A stretch of DNA of 64,000 nt from Paulinella micropora (GCA_009731375.1 BJOX01000244.1:528161-592160), one strand, 5' to 3'; positions 10,783-21,018 are shown, numbered from the stretch's first letter. A program made the numbers and translations. The notes: generated from the sequence alone by a model not told the origin.

Positions 10783-11545
10783 TTAAACAAAGTATTCGTG
10801 ACTTTTTTAAATAACTGCTACTCCCGAAAACCCGACGGCCGCGACTGTATGCAGGAAGAATGCTAACCAAGTGCGTCAAAAGAGCAATTTTTGTTTAATA
10901 AAACAGACTTTTCTGCCACCGCAGTTGCATAGCTTGATTTTGCAATCGGCTACATTCGTCGTCCCCAAGGCCTGTGCAGCTGTCGCACCCCAGGCTGTCA
11001 CAGCCCTCGGAAGAGAGCAGGAGGCGCCAAGAAAGTGTGGAAAGTATTTTTCTTTTCTAATTGTTAGAATTCTAGAACTTCGTCTGGTGGAAAATAGTCG
11101 GTTACACAAATGTTGACACGGGGCCGGCGCAGTCTAATTTGCTCCACAGTTTCTTCTGCAATAGCTGAACGTTCTCCTTATGTATAGTGAGCGCAGAAGC
11201 TGCAAACAAAAATAAATACATGCAACGCCTCTACTAATCCCTTTGCGCCATGCTAGGCGGCCCCCCCCTCCCTCTGCAAGATCTGCGGAGATATCTGCGG
11301 GAATATGAAAAGTGAAAAAGAATGTTTTTAGAACGCGTTTGCACGCGCAGACAAAGGGCGAGGGGGGGGGGGGGATAAGCAGGNNNNNNNNNNGAGGGGG
11401 GAGCACACCCCGCCCCTCCCTGTACACGTTCTCAGTGCTAAAATTAAATTTTTTTCTCGCGTGGTGTTTTCTTGTACACCGGCGAAGCGCGCCCCTACCC
11501 TCCTCTTTTCCCTCTAGCTCCCGATCCTCAGACGGGGGGGAGGGC
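10783..11545. repeat. Intergenic, partial modules
   Basis: No convincing gene. 11190-11245 repeats the start of module D (GCAGAAGCTGCAAACAAAAA, TGCAACGCCTCTACTAATCC). 11270-11345 repeats the GATCTGCGGAGATATCTGCG segment of the composite unit. There is a 10-N gap at 11384-11393 after a G run, and 11475-11500 repeats the CACCGGCGAAGCGCGCCCCT string also seen at 2353, 2790, 11912 and 15603. An ORF on each strand at 10871-11116 has no recognisable feature. Confidence 0.6.
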
Positions 11546-11764
11546 GCAGAAGCTGCAAAAGAAATAAATACCTGCAACGCCTCCACTAACCCCTTCCCTC
11601 CTTTCATATTCCCGCGGACCTTGCGCACGGTGGCTGCGCTATGGCACGGACAGGAAGCAGTCGGGGTAAGTGAAGGGGCTCTTATCCCCCTGGCACATTG
11701 ACCACCGCCCATCCATTCATTCACCGCAGGTCGTGCTGGAGCACGGTGCTCTGCTCCTAGTTTT
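11546..11764 (+). repeat. Module D, copy 3
   Basis: Third close copy of the 2425-2640 block, again placed immediately before the left end of a composite unit (copy 4). Confidence 0.8.
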
Positions 11765-12790
11765 TAGTGCCAGAGCGTAAGACCGTCGAGCTTTAATTCA
11801 GCGTAAATTACGTTTTCCTGGCGCGGCCTCTGCCCTTTCCCTCTCCCTCTTTTGGGGTCTCAGTGCCAAGATTGAAATCTTGTCAGTAAAACTTTTTATT
11901 AAATTTTTGTACACCGGCGAAGCGCGCCCCTGCTCCTCCTTCCCTGCCTCTCCCCTTTGCAAGGATATGAAGAAATATCTGCAGGAATATGAAAGTGAAA
12001 AGCAAAGATTTTTTTTGGGACGCGTTTGCACGCGCTCTGAGGAGGGACGAGGGGAGGGGGGGAGGAATAAGCAGAGGACAAAGGTGAAAGGGCGACGAAG
12101 GTGAGAGGGGAGACGAAAGTGATAGGGGCGACGAGAGCGAGAGGGAGGGGGAGGACGTCTTCCTCACGGCGGCCCAGCCGAGCGTCTGTGTGTGATTTCC
12201 TTTTGCGCAAGTAGATTTTGGCGCCAATTTGGCGCTTACAGCTGTTTCCCCGGGAAAGCTAAGACGTACTGCCCGGCTGGACCGTATCACGCACCCTACC
12301 TTCGGACGGCACAATTTGGCGCCAGATTCAGCAGGGGCCGTTCCGGCGGCGAGCAGAGAAATCGGACGCTTTCCCGTGGGGGAGAAACCCGCGGGCCTTT
12401 TACTCGCACGAAAATGTTTTTCGGCCCTCTCACCTTCCCTAGAGGCAGGGAGGTGCAGAGCAAAGGGGAGCGGGGCGACAAAGGTGAGAGGGGCGACGAA
12501 GGTGAGAGGGGCGACGAAAATGAGAGGGGCGACGAGAGTGAGAGGGAGGGGGAGGACGTCTTCCTCTCGGCGGCCCAGCCGAGCGTCTGTGTGTGATTTC
12601 TTTTTGCGCAAAAAGATTTTGGCGCCAAATTGGCGCTTACGGCTGTTTCCCCGGGAAAGCTAAGACGTACTGCCTTTTTCAGCCGTATCACGTCCAGAAT
12701 TCGACTATATCGCGCCCCGCGGGAGAGTATAGAAAAAAGAGAATTTACGCTGAATTAAAAGCTCGACAAAATCTTGGAGTTTGGCACTGA
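11765..12790. repeat. Inverted-repeat-bounded composite unit, copy 4
   Basis: The left end is AGTGCCAGAGCGTAAGACC with a following CTTTAATTCAGCGTAAATTA; the right end (12742-12790) is the inverted form ending GTTTGGCACTGA. It holds two rounds of the inner module, with 18-bp arrays near 12083-12150 and 12470-12545. At 12270 the usual CTTTTTCAACCGTATCACGC is replaced by CCCGGCTGGACCGTATCACG, a variant shared only with copy 5. Confidence 0.75.
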
Positions 12791-12799
12791 ATAATAATA

Positions 12800-13431
12800 T
12801 GGCACTGAATTTACGCGCAAAGGTTTGGGAAACTTACTCGAAAGTCTACAAGGGGGCTTGCTGGTACGTGCACGGGCTCAAGTCTACAGGTTAGACTCAA
12901 ATTAAAAAGCTTTCTCTGCTCCTTGAGCCCCCTGTTCTTTGAGCCCCCCGGGCTCAGGGGGCTCAAGGAGAGGAAAGAGGAAAAAAAGGAGAGGGGGGCG
13001 CCCCCCCCCGGGGCACTGTCTCGACCACAAATTCCGTTTAAGTCATACGACGAGTGACTTCTCCAATGAGGCGGCGCACTCTCTGATACAGAAAAAAGAC
13101 GTTTTTGCGGAAGGAAAGAAAGCGCACTAATTGTCTGTCGTACTCGTGCTTTAGCGATAATGCATTGTCTCTTCGCTACTGCTTTGTCTCAGGGGGGGGC
13201 GCACCCCTCTCGCTTCTCTCTTCCATTTGCTAGCCCCCGGTGCCAAGTCTAAGACCGTCGGAATTTAATTAAAAAAATCACTCTTTCAGCGCGCCCCTTC
13301 CCGCCTTCCCTCCCCCGCCCTTCTCTCTTTCTCCCTCTTCTCTTTCGATCACCCCTCCTTTCTTCCTCCCTCTTGCATTTGTTATCTACTCCGGCGCCAA
13401 GTCTATGACCGTTGACATTTAAGAAACAAAA
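12800..13431 (+). repeat. Modules B and C, copy 4, then pyrimidine-rich filler
   Basis: Module B runs 12800-12930, the conserved hairpin lies at 12939-12966 and module C at 13011-13165. Compared with the 7.4 kb copy, the spacer between B and the hairpin is deleted. 13166-13431 has no gene; it is C/T-rich, with a half-unit CCGGTGCCAAGTCTAAGACC near 13229. Confidence 0.7.
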
Positions 13432-13609
13432 CTAAGAAGATGCCCCTGAGCCCATGCCGGGGCGGCCCGCACAAACAGTGAAGCCCCAGGCTCTGCGCAA
13501 AGCTAGGGCGCTGTCTCTTTGATTTGACCCGGACCTGACAAACCGAGCAGAAGCGAGAGCCAGCCAACAAAGAAGCTTCCGTCGGGAGGTTCGAAGCAGC
13601 TCCGAATCA

Positions 13610-13670
<61 letters not shown>

Positions 13671-13954
13671 NNNNNNNNNNAGTTACAGTGCAGCTCGTGG
13701 GCGCATACTTCATGACCAAGCGCGCCGTTTCGGGCGCCAATCCGGCTGCTTCTTGCAAGATGCGTTTCGCGCGGGCGTCGGCGCCCGCGCGAAAGCCAAG
13801 CTTAACACAAGTCAAGAACGGATATTCGCCGGTGGTCCAATCGCAGCCGGGCAAGCGCAGATCCTCCTGGTCAGAACCATACAGCACCACCTGGAGGTCT
13901 TGGGCATGCGTTGTGGTCAGGCGCTGGAGCTTGTCGCGGCTCGCACGGCAGCAG
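13432..13954 (-). pseudogene. Unrecognised gene interrupted by a C run and gap
   Basis: On the minus strand 13954-13681 is open and has the look of coding sequence: LQRLTTTHAQDLQVVLYGS, then DQEDLRLPGCDWTTGEYPF and CVKLGFRAGADARAKRILQE. It runs into a 10-N gap (13671-13680) and a C run of about 57 bases. On the far side an open segment continues to a stop at 13432, but whether it belongs to the same frame cannot be known. No ATG precedes the first part; a TGA lies just upstream, so the 5' end is either spliced or lost. I do not recognise the family. Confidence 0.4.
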
Positions 13955-13984
13955 GGGACTCAATGTCATTGACATAGTTATAAT

Positions 13985-14768
13985 TAAAAAACTTTTTTGC
14001 TGATTTCATATGACACGATGGCCAAGCCATAGCACCGACGAAGCGCAGTCTGGGATCGTGAGGCCCTTGACCACCGCCCATCCACCCTCCGCAAGGCTGC
14101 ACGCGCACGGCAGCCGAGCCGTAGCACCGACATGACGCCGTCGTGAGGCACTTGTCCACCGCCCATCCTTTTCGGGCACTCTTCCCCTCGGAAGATGCCG
14201 GGGGGGGGGGGCAGGAGGAGGAAGGGAAGAAAACAGGGGGAGGGGGGAAAGATGTGAAGAGGGAAAGAGATGTGAGGGGGGGGGGGCGCCCCCTTCCGTT
14301 TTCCNNNNNNNNNNAATTGTCAGTCTCTTTGGTTGGGCAAAAAAATTCTTTTTCCCGATTTCATATTTTTTGCTGACTTTGTGCGCGGTTGTCAAGCCAT
14401 GGCTCTGACATGACGCCGTCGGGGGTTGTGAGGCTCTTGTCCACCTGGTACAATGACCACTGCTCATTCTGCCTCTCCCCTCTTCCCTCCCTGAACCTGC
14501 CTCTTTCCTCTCCTTCTTCTAGTTCTCAGTGCCAGAATTAAAGCCTTGTCGTGATTTTTTTTTAATTTTAATTAAAAAAACTTTTTTGCTGATTTCATGT
14601 TTGCGCGGCCGGGGTAGGAAGGGAGGGAGAGAAGAAGTGGGGAGGAGGGGGGGGGGCGCCCCCCCCCTCCCTTCTCTCCCCCTTCCCCCACTTTCACCCC
14701 TGTCCCCTCTGGACAAGTCTGCCCAGCTTTGGCGCACCAACAAGTCCTTTGCGCACCTTTCTAGCCAA
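13985..14768. repeat. Intergenic with degenerate module D pieces
   Basis: Three short diverged units related to module D lie at 14018-14080, 14105-14166 and 14380-14465, each with GCCGAGCC or GCCAAGCC, GACATGACGCCGTCG and CACCGCCCATCC. A 10-N gap is at 14305-14314 and a G-run/C-run dyad is near 14650. Just before the next gene, 14750-14768 has a pyrimidine-rich stretch ending in TAG, which looks like a splice acceptor. Confidence 0.55.
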
Positions 14769-15350
14769 ATGGCCGGTTATGACGAGGCTTGGGTGAACGA
14801 GGCCGAAACCAAGGACCTGCTGTGTACGATTTGCCTGTGCGTGGCACGCGACATAGTGCAGCACGGCTGCGGTGCCTCGTTCTGCGATTTCTGCTTCAAG
14901 CAAAATCAAGCGGCTGGGCGCCCCTGCGCCAACTGCCGGGGGCCCGCCGACGCGGCGGCCGCCAACCGCGATCGCCTCGCGGTGCAGAACCTCACGGTCC
15001 GCTGCCCGTCCAACTGCGGCGCCACCTTCCGCCTCGGAGACAAGGAAAAACACTTGGCAGACAAGTGCCCTGCCCTCGGGACCAAGGTTGCTGCACCTAA
15101 AAATGCGTATGTCTGGATTAACATGTATGATAGTAAGATTCGGGGTGCCGCCACCTTATTCCAAAAAGATGTAGGCGCCGCCGCTGTCTGCGATCCGCAG
15201 TGCGGTACAAATTATGGCAATAGAATGACTTACAGTAACGTGGTTGGCAAGGCTTGCGGTTACTGTGCTATGGATGCGGCAGGCCGCAAGGGGTGGGAGT
15301 ACATAGGGGAGACCGGACAATATTGGCATGCCATGTGCAAGCAACTCTAG
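14769..15350 (+). CDS. RING-type and TRAF-type zinc-finger protein
   Basis: The product has 193 residues. Residues 19-56 form a RING-like module: C19-x2-C22, C34, C39-x2-C42, then C53-x2-C56. The usual histidine (CGHSFC in many TRAF-family RINGs) is alanine here, CGASFC. Residues 79-100 match a TRAF-type zinc finger, with C79-x3-C83, H95 and C100. The C-terminus has further paired cysteines (C141/C145, C163/C166). Proteins of this layout act as E3 ubiquitin ligases or signalling adaptors; the missing histidine leaves ligase activity uncertain. I start at 14769 because it follows a stop-containing pyrimidine tract and a TAG acceptor-like site four bases upstream. An in-frame extension to 14529 crosses low-complexity sequence and is less likely. 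Confidence 0.8.
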   Translation: MAGYDEAWVNEAETKDLLCTICLCVARDIVQHGCGASFCDFCFKQNQAAGRPCANCRGPADAAAANRDRLAVQNLTVRCPSNCGATFRLGDKEKHLADKCPALGTKVAAPKNAYVWINMYDSKIRGAATLFQKDVGAAAVCDPQCGTNYGNRMTYSNVVGKACGYCAMDAAGRKGWEYIGETGQYWHAMCKQL

Positions 15351-16208
15351 ACCTTTTCTGCAGGTGTCAAGCAATGCTAGATGCCGCATATCTTTTCGCA
15401 CCTCTCAGACTAAATAGTTTAACAAATGGGAATTAAGAGAGACACCCAGGTGCAAACCCCCCTCGTACAGGAACAAATGAGTCTCAGAAACATTTTTATT
15501 AAAAAAAACAAAATGTGGTAGGCTGGGTTTGATTGGAGGGCAGAGAGGAATGATTGGGGGCACGCAAAGAAGCGCCGGGGCCGTACGTTAATACTGATTT
15601 GACACCGGCGAAGCGCGCCCCTGGGAACAGGCTTTTGTTGGCGCAGGTTGATTCCGTGGTGGTTGAGGAGGAGGAGGAGACCCTCCCCCCTTGCCCGTCT
15701 GTTTATTTGGTTGTCGAGCAAAAGAATTTTTTTTCTGATTTCAAATTTTTCATATTTCCGCGGGTCTTGCGCACGGTGGCCGAGCCATAGCTCCGACAGG
15801 GCGCCGTCAAGGGTCGTTGTCCGCCGCCAATCCTTTTTTTCCGTCCCCCGTTTTCCCCCTTCCCCCTTTCCTCCCCCCCCTTCCCCATTGTCAGTCTCTT
15901 TGGTTGGGCAAAAAATTTCTTTTTCCTGATTTCATATTTTCTGCTGACTTTGTGCGCGGTTGCCGAGCCATGGCTCCGACTAGGGAAAAGGAACGTGAGC
16001 CAGAATTGGAGAGAAGAAAAGAAAAGAAAAAGAAAACGGGGGAAGGGAAAGTTTGCCCGAAAAACTTTTTTGATTGGGGGAGGGGCGCGCAAGCAAAGAA
16101 AGTATTAAATTTGTTTTTTATTTAAAAAAAAGTCGACATCGCAAGGAATAGTGAAGATACCAAGATTGGATTGAAATATTGGCGTTTTAGAGCTCGCCCG
16201 CGCCAAGC
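15351..16208. other. Intergenic, no supported gene
   Basis: AT-rich stretches alternate with pyrimidine runs. It contains a GCGAAGCGCGCCCC string near 15606 and partial module D-like pieces (CTTGCGCACGGTGGCCGAGC near 15767, CTTTGTGCGCGGTTGCCGAG near 15949). ORFs on either strand are low-complexity and shift with the homopolymers. Confidence 0.6.
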
Positions 16209-16403
16209 ATGCACGGCGCCGCTCGCTCCCCTATTGGATTTTGGATTAGCCAAAACACCGCTCTGCTGCGTAAACGGCTCAAGTTAACGGTAGAGGGCCA
16301 AACGTACTACTCTTCGTACCAGCACAATTGCTTGGTGTACGAAGCTGCCTGTCAAGGCTGTAATCGTCCCAAAAAAAACACAAAAAGCTCAAAACTATTG
16401 TAG
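16209..16403 (+). CDS. Short hypothetical protein
   Basis: A 64-residue ORF with balanced composition, including the stretch GQTYYSSYQHNCLVYEAACQ and a lysine-rich tail. It has an ATG but no recognisable domain, and no second copy in the window. It could be a chance ORF or an exon of a longer gene. Confidence 0.25.
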   Translation: MHGAARSPIGFWISQNTALLRKRLKLTVEGQTYYSSYQHNCLVYEAACQGCNRPKKNTKSSKLL

Positions 16404-16818
16404 GTAGTTAGCATTTTTATCAAGAATCTTCCTCTTTTTTAATAAAAATTTTGTTGCAGTTCTTGGCGCCCCACTCCAGCCATGCTTCTTTCTTCTCCCT
16501 TTCTTAGGGCTAAGAAAAAGTCTGTCCATTTGTCTAACTTATCAAGCGTCACAAATCAAAACATTCAGGTCTTGTTCCTTTGCTTTCTTTTGGAGCCCAC
16601 AGAGGGGGGGGGGGCGCCCCGCCCCCTTTCTTTTTTCTTCTCTCCCCCCTAGCACAATGACCACCGCGCCATCCATCCGCCGCAGAGTCGTGCTCGAGCA
16701 CGGTGCGCAAGATCTGCAGAAATATCTGCAGGAATATGAAAAGTGGAAAAGAATTTTTTTTTGGAACGCGTTTGCACGCGCAGGTCGTGCTGGAGCACGG
16801 TGCTCTGCTCCTAGTTTT
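16404..16818. repeat. Intergenic with a scrambled module junction
   Basis: No gene. At 16655-16800 pieces of module D (CATCCGCCGCAGAGTCGTGC) and of the composite interior (GATCTGCAGAAATATCTGCA, then GTTTGCACGCGCA) are joined in an order not seen elsewhere, directly before the AGGTCGTGCTGGAGCACGGT end of module D. This suggests recombination between units. Confidence 0.6.
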
Positions 16819-17780
16819 CAGTGCCAGAGCGTAAGACCGTCGAGCTTTAATTCAGCGTAAATTACGTTTTCCTGGCGCGGCCTCTGCCCTTTCCCTCTCC
16901 CTCTTTTGGGGTCTCAGTGACAAGATTGAAATCTTGTCATTAAAACTTTTCATTAAATTTTTGTAAATTTTTATCGCGCCCCTGCTCCTTCCCTGCCTCT
17001 CCCCTTTGCAAGGATATGCGGAAATATCTGCGGGAATATGAAAAGTGGAAAGCAACAATTTTGTTTGGGACGCGTTTGCACGCGCAAACAAGGGACGAGG
17101 GGGGGGGGGGGANNNNNNNNNNCGACGAGGGGTGAGAGGGGAGACGAGAGTGAGAGGGGAGGGCTACAACAGGTCTTCCTCACGGCGGCCCAGCCGAGCG
17201 TCTGTGTGGGATTTTCTTGTTGCGCAAGTATATTTGGGTGCCAAATTGGCGCTTACGGCTGTTTCCCCGGGAAGACTCAGACGTACTACCCGGCTGGACC
17301 GTATCACGCACCCTACCTCCGGACGGCACAATTTGGCGCCAAATTTAGCAGGGATCGTTCCGGCGGCTAGCAGAGAAATCGGACGCTTTCCCGCGGGGGA
17401 GAAACCCGCGGGCCTTTTACTCGCACGAAAATGTTTTTCGGCCCTCTCACTTTCCCTAGAGGCAGGGAGGTGCAGAGCAAAGGGGAGCGGGGCGACAAAG
17501 GTGAGAGGGGCGACGAAGGTGAGAGGGGCGATGAAAGTGAGAGGGAGGACGTCTTCCTCGCGGCGGCGTTGGGGCGTTTGTGTGGGATTTTGTTTTTGCG
17601 CAAGTAGATTTTGGCGCCAAATTGGCGCTCACGGCTGTTTCCCCGGGAAGTCTCGGATGTACTGCCTTTTTAGCCGTATCACGTCCAAGATTTGACCATA
17701 TCGCGCCCCGCGGGAGAGTACAAAAAAGACAGAATTTACGCTTAATTAAAAGCTCGACAAAGTATTACACTTGCCACTGA
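16819..17780. repeat. Inverted-repeat-bounded composite unit, copy 5
   Basis: The left end starts CAGTGCCAGAGCGTAAGACC; the right end (17732-17780) is inverted and ends TTGCCACTGA. Two rounds of the inner module are present. The first is cut by a 10-N gap (17113-17122) after a G run. The CCCGGCTGGACCGTATCACG variant at 17288 ties it to copy 4. Confidence 0.75.
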
Positions 17781-17787
17781 ATACTAA

Positions 17788-18270
17788 TAATTTATTTACG
17801 CGCAAAGGTTTGGGAAACTTACTCAAAAGTCTACAAGGGGGCTTGCTGGTACGTGCACGGGCTCAAGTCTACAGGTTAGACTCAAAATAAAAAGCTTTCC
17901 CTGCTCCTTGAGCCCCCTGGGCTCAGGGGACGGGAGGCACAAAACAAATTTAAAGGAGAGCAAGGAGAGGGAGAGGGAGGACAGGGGCACCAAGAAATTG
18001 CAAGATTTTTTTTACTAAAGCTCGACAAAAATGGGAAAGGGGGGGGGGGTGATCAGCATTGGGGGGCTTAGTTGAGGCGTTTCATGCATTTTTCTTTTAG
18101 CTTCCGCGCTCTTCCCCTCTCCCTTTGCCCTTCCCCTGTTCTTTGAGCCCCCCGGGCTCAGGGGGCTCAAGGAGAGGGAAGAGGAAAAAAAAGGGAGGGG
18201 GGCGCCCCCCCCCCTGGCGGTGTCTCGACCACAAACTCCGTTTAAGCCATACAACGAGTGACTTCTCCAC
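17788..18270 (+). repeat. Module B and truncated module C
   Basis: Module B at 17788-17965, the purine spacer, the 10-bp-stem hairpin at 18143-18170 and a G-run/C-run dyad near 18195-18212. Module C starts at 18222 but stops after ACGAGTGACTTCTCCA, where an unrelated module D-type sequence (CATCCGCCGCAGGTTCGTGC) takes over. Confidence 0.7.
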
Positions 18271-18943
18271 CATCCGCCGCAGGTTCGTGCTGGAGCGCAT
18301 TGCTCCGCTTCTAGTTTTCAGTGCCCAAGTGTAAGGCTGTCGAGCTTTAATTCAGCGTCAAATTCTCTCCATCTCCTAATTCTCAGTGCCAAGATTGAAA
18401 TCTTGTCAGTAAAATTTTTTATTAAATTTTTCTTGTAAATTTGTAGCGCGCCCCTTCCCTCTGCCTCTTCTTCTCTCCCCTCTACTCCTTTCCACCCCCC
18501 TAAGTCCGGGGGGGGGGGGGNNNNNNNNNNGCAGAATTGCAACAAAACTAAGATGATTCCGTTGAGTTCATGCCGGGCGCCCCCCCCCCCTTTTCCTCTT
18601 ATCGACGGGGGGAGAGACAGATTGAGCCTCCCCGCCCCCTTCCTCTCTTAGTTTTCAGTGCCGAAGATTAAGACTTTGTCAAGTATTTCGTTTTATTAAT
18701 TCTTTTACATTCTTAGCGCCCCCCCTCCGATGATAGACGTAGGGCCCCTACACCCCCCCCAACTACACACCCTCTCCCTCTCAAGTTTTTTTTGGTTTTG
18801 TTTTGCTTGCTGTATCTGAAAAATCGGGACTAGCCTTTTTTTCTTCAATCTTTAAAACCCACGAAAAAGGGAAAGTCTGGACCAGTGCCGCAACGTCAGC
18901 CCCTCGCAATATCACCTTGTTTCTCCCTACTAGCTAAACGACG
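18271..18943. promoter_or_regulatory. Intergenic and upstream region of the surface-protein gene
   Basis: Two half-units (near 18319 and 18655) and a 10-N gap (18521-18530) are followed by about 220 bp of T-rich sequence without repeats. It ends TTTCTCCCTACTAGC ten bases before the ATG at 18944. The pyrimidine tract plus TAG has the form of a 3' splice site. No TATA-like box stands out. Confidence 0.4.
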
Positions 18944-19696
18944 ATGAACGCCGGCTTACTAGCGTTGACGGTGGTGTTCTTGGCCAACGCCGACTGCGCC
19001 TGGCGCGCGCCGAAACCGACGGACCTGTTGCTTGAGCTGTCTGTCGGCGCCGCCGGCGCGGTGTGGACGCTGCCGGCCGCGGGCTCGACAGCAGTGGAAG
19101 GCGTGGCGTCGGGCTGGGCCATGACGCTGGCGTGGCGCGCGCAGCAGGCGGACGAGGAGGCCGCGCTGCTCGCGATCTCGGAGTGGGGCGGGCTTCGGCT
19201 GGACACAAGCAGCGGCTACCACTTCTACGGCGAAAGGCAGCTACAGTCGTTGCCTCCGCTGTCGGCCGTCGACACGTCGCACGTGACGAGCTTCGAGCAC
19301 AGCTTCGCCGGGCTCGGGGACGCCGCCTTTGACGTGTCGGAGGCGACGGCGGTGTTCACGCAGTCCGCGCTGCGGGCCGATCTGTCGAGTTGGCGGCTGA
19401 ATAGCCTGCGCGACGCCCGGCAGTTGCTGGACGGCGCGCCCGCGGAGCTGCTGAGCCAGACACACAGCGCGTGCCTGAGCCAGCGCGCAAGTGCCGAGTG
19501 CGCCGTGTGTGTGCTGTCTGCGGCGCCGAACTCGACGGCCTCAAGCTCGAAGACTCTGACGGCGTCGGCGACTGTGTCGGGGGGCGCGACCGCCTCTCCG
19601 AGCCAGAGCCCCTCTGGCTTGCTGGACGTCAATGAGTGTGCGGACGGCGTGGAGCTGGTGTGCGGGCCCGGCGCGCTGTGCACGGACGCGACTTGA
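18944..19696 (+). pseudogene. BspA-like/EGF-like surface protein, truncated
   Basis: The 250-residue product begins with a signal peptide (hydrophobic residues 4-14, cleavage plausible near A16-D17). Residues about 105-170 contain VDTSHVTSFEHSFAGL and ADLSSWRLNSL, the pattern of BspA-type (DUF285) leucine-rich repeats found in surface proteins of protists and bacteria. A Ser/Thr-rich stretch follows (about 195-225), then DVNECADGVELVCGPG, the start of a calcium-binding EGF-like domain that ends abruptly at a TGA. Full-length relatives usually continue through EGF repeats to a membrane anchor, so the 3' part is lost. The next 60 bases lead into a zinc-finger gene copy, which fits a rearrangement breakpoint at about 19695. 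Confidence 0.6.
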
Positions 19697-19757
19697 CATA
19701 AACTCCAATCGCAATATTCTCTTCATTTCTTGTGAACACCGAACCTTGCCTTGCGAC

Positions 19758-19938
19758 ATGCCCGCGACCGCCGCCATCTGGATCTGCCAATACTGCCCTA
19801 AACAGCAAGGCTCGTACAGAGACTTGCAGAGACACGTGGCCGAGCACCGCAAAGCTTTCAACCTCGTCGCGTGGCCGTGCATCTCAAGGAAATGCTGCGG
19901 TTAGTGCGTCAAAAAGTGCAAGTATTTTTTTTATTTAA
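19758..19938 (+). pseudogene. Deletion derivative of the zinc-finger locus
   Basis: The first 34 codons copy the zinc-finger gene at 23766 almost exactly (MPATAAIWICQYCPKQQ, then SYRDLQRHVAEHRKAF). At about 19861 the sequence jumps to a relative of 24729-24780, whose own frame reads PRRVAVHLKEMLR here and PRCVAVHLGGMLR there. The zinc-finger frame then stops at 19904 after 48 residues. One finger remains, so function is doubtful. The homology starts at the CTTGCCT/CTTGCGACATG region just before the ATG. Confidence 0.7.
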
Positions 19939-20435
19939 AACTTAGACACAATTCCAGCTCATAAAAGTGCAGGAGAAAACATTAACAGCTTTGACGCGGA
20001 ACACACAGAGTTCGCCCCCTCCCGAGAACACTAAGTGACAAGCCCGGTCACATGCACCCAACACGTCCCGACCCTCCGCCAGAGCATCCCCATGACATCC
20101 GCAAAGTGAGCACGAGGGGTTCTGGGAGACAGGGTGAGTCAGGAGCCCCGCGTTCAGGCAGTATACAGACAGTAGTAGTTTAGTTAACCAACCTGTCCAG
20201 TGACCCAACCCACTGAGCCCGACCCCCTCCCTCAGATAACCCCCAACCCAGCCGTGTGGCACTGAGAACTAAGAGAGAGAGAAAAAGGGGAGGGGGGGCT
20301 CGGGGGGCCTTGCCCCACGTACCAGGTTAAATTTGTGGCTTTAGAGAAAGAGCAAAAATAAATAAACTTTTTTTAGGGGAGCTCACAGGGTGGGGGGCGC
20401 CCCCCCCCCCCCCCCCCCCCCCCCCGCGCCCCCCC
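19939..20435. other. Intergenic, no supported gene
   Basis: A minus-strand ORF at 19942-20262 has no recognisable feature. The tract ends with GGAGCTCACAGGGTGGGG, a G-run/C-run dyad near 20391 and a long C run against the gap. Confidence 0.5.
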
Positions 20436-21018
20436 NNNNNNNNNNNNNNNNNNNNNNNNNNNNNNNNNNNNNNNNNNNNNNNNNNNNNNNNNNNNNNNNN
20501 NNNNNNNNNNNNNNNNNNNNNNNNNNNNNNNNNNNNNNNNNNNNNNNNNNNNNNNNNNNNNNNNNNNNNNNNNNNNNNNNNNNNNNNNNNNNNNNNNNNN
20601 NNNNNNNNNNNNNNNNNNNNNNNNNNNNNNNNNNNNNNNNNNNNNNNNNNNNNNNNNNNNNNNNNNNNNNNNNNNNNNNNNNNNNNNNNNNNNNNNNNNN
20701 NNNNNNNNNNNNNNNNNNNNNNNNNNNNNNNNNNNNNNNNNNNNNNNNNNNNNNNNNNNNNNNNNNNNNNNNNNNNNNNNNNNNNNNNNNNNNNNNNNNN
20801 NNNNNNNNNNNNNNNNNNNNNNNNNNNNNNNNNNNNNNNNNNNNNNNNNNNNNNNNNNNNNNNNNNNNNNNNNNNNNNNNNNNNNNNNNNNNNNNNNNNN
20901 NNNNNNNNNNNNNNNNNNNNNNNNNNNNNNNNNNNNNNNNNNNNNNNNNNNNNNNNNNNNNNNNNNNNNNNNNNNNNNNNNNNNNNNNNNNNNNNNNNNN
21001 NNNNNNNNNNNNNNNNNN
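20436..21018. other. Assembly gap (583 N)
   Basis: Unknown sequence after a C run of more than 20 bases. ORFs that cross it are not counted. Confidence 0.99.
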
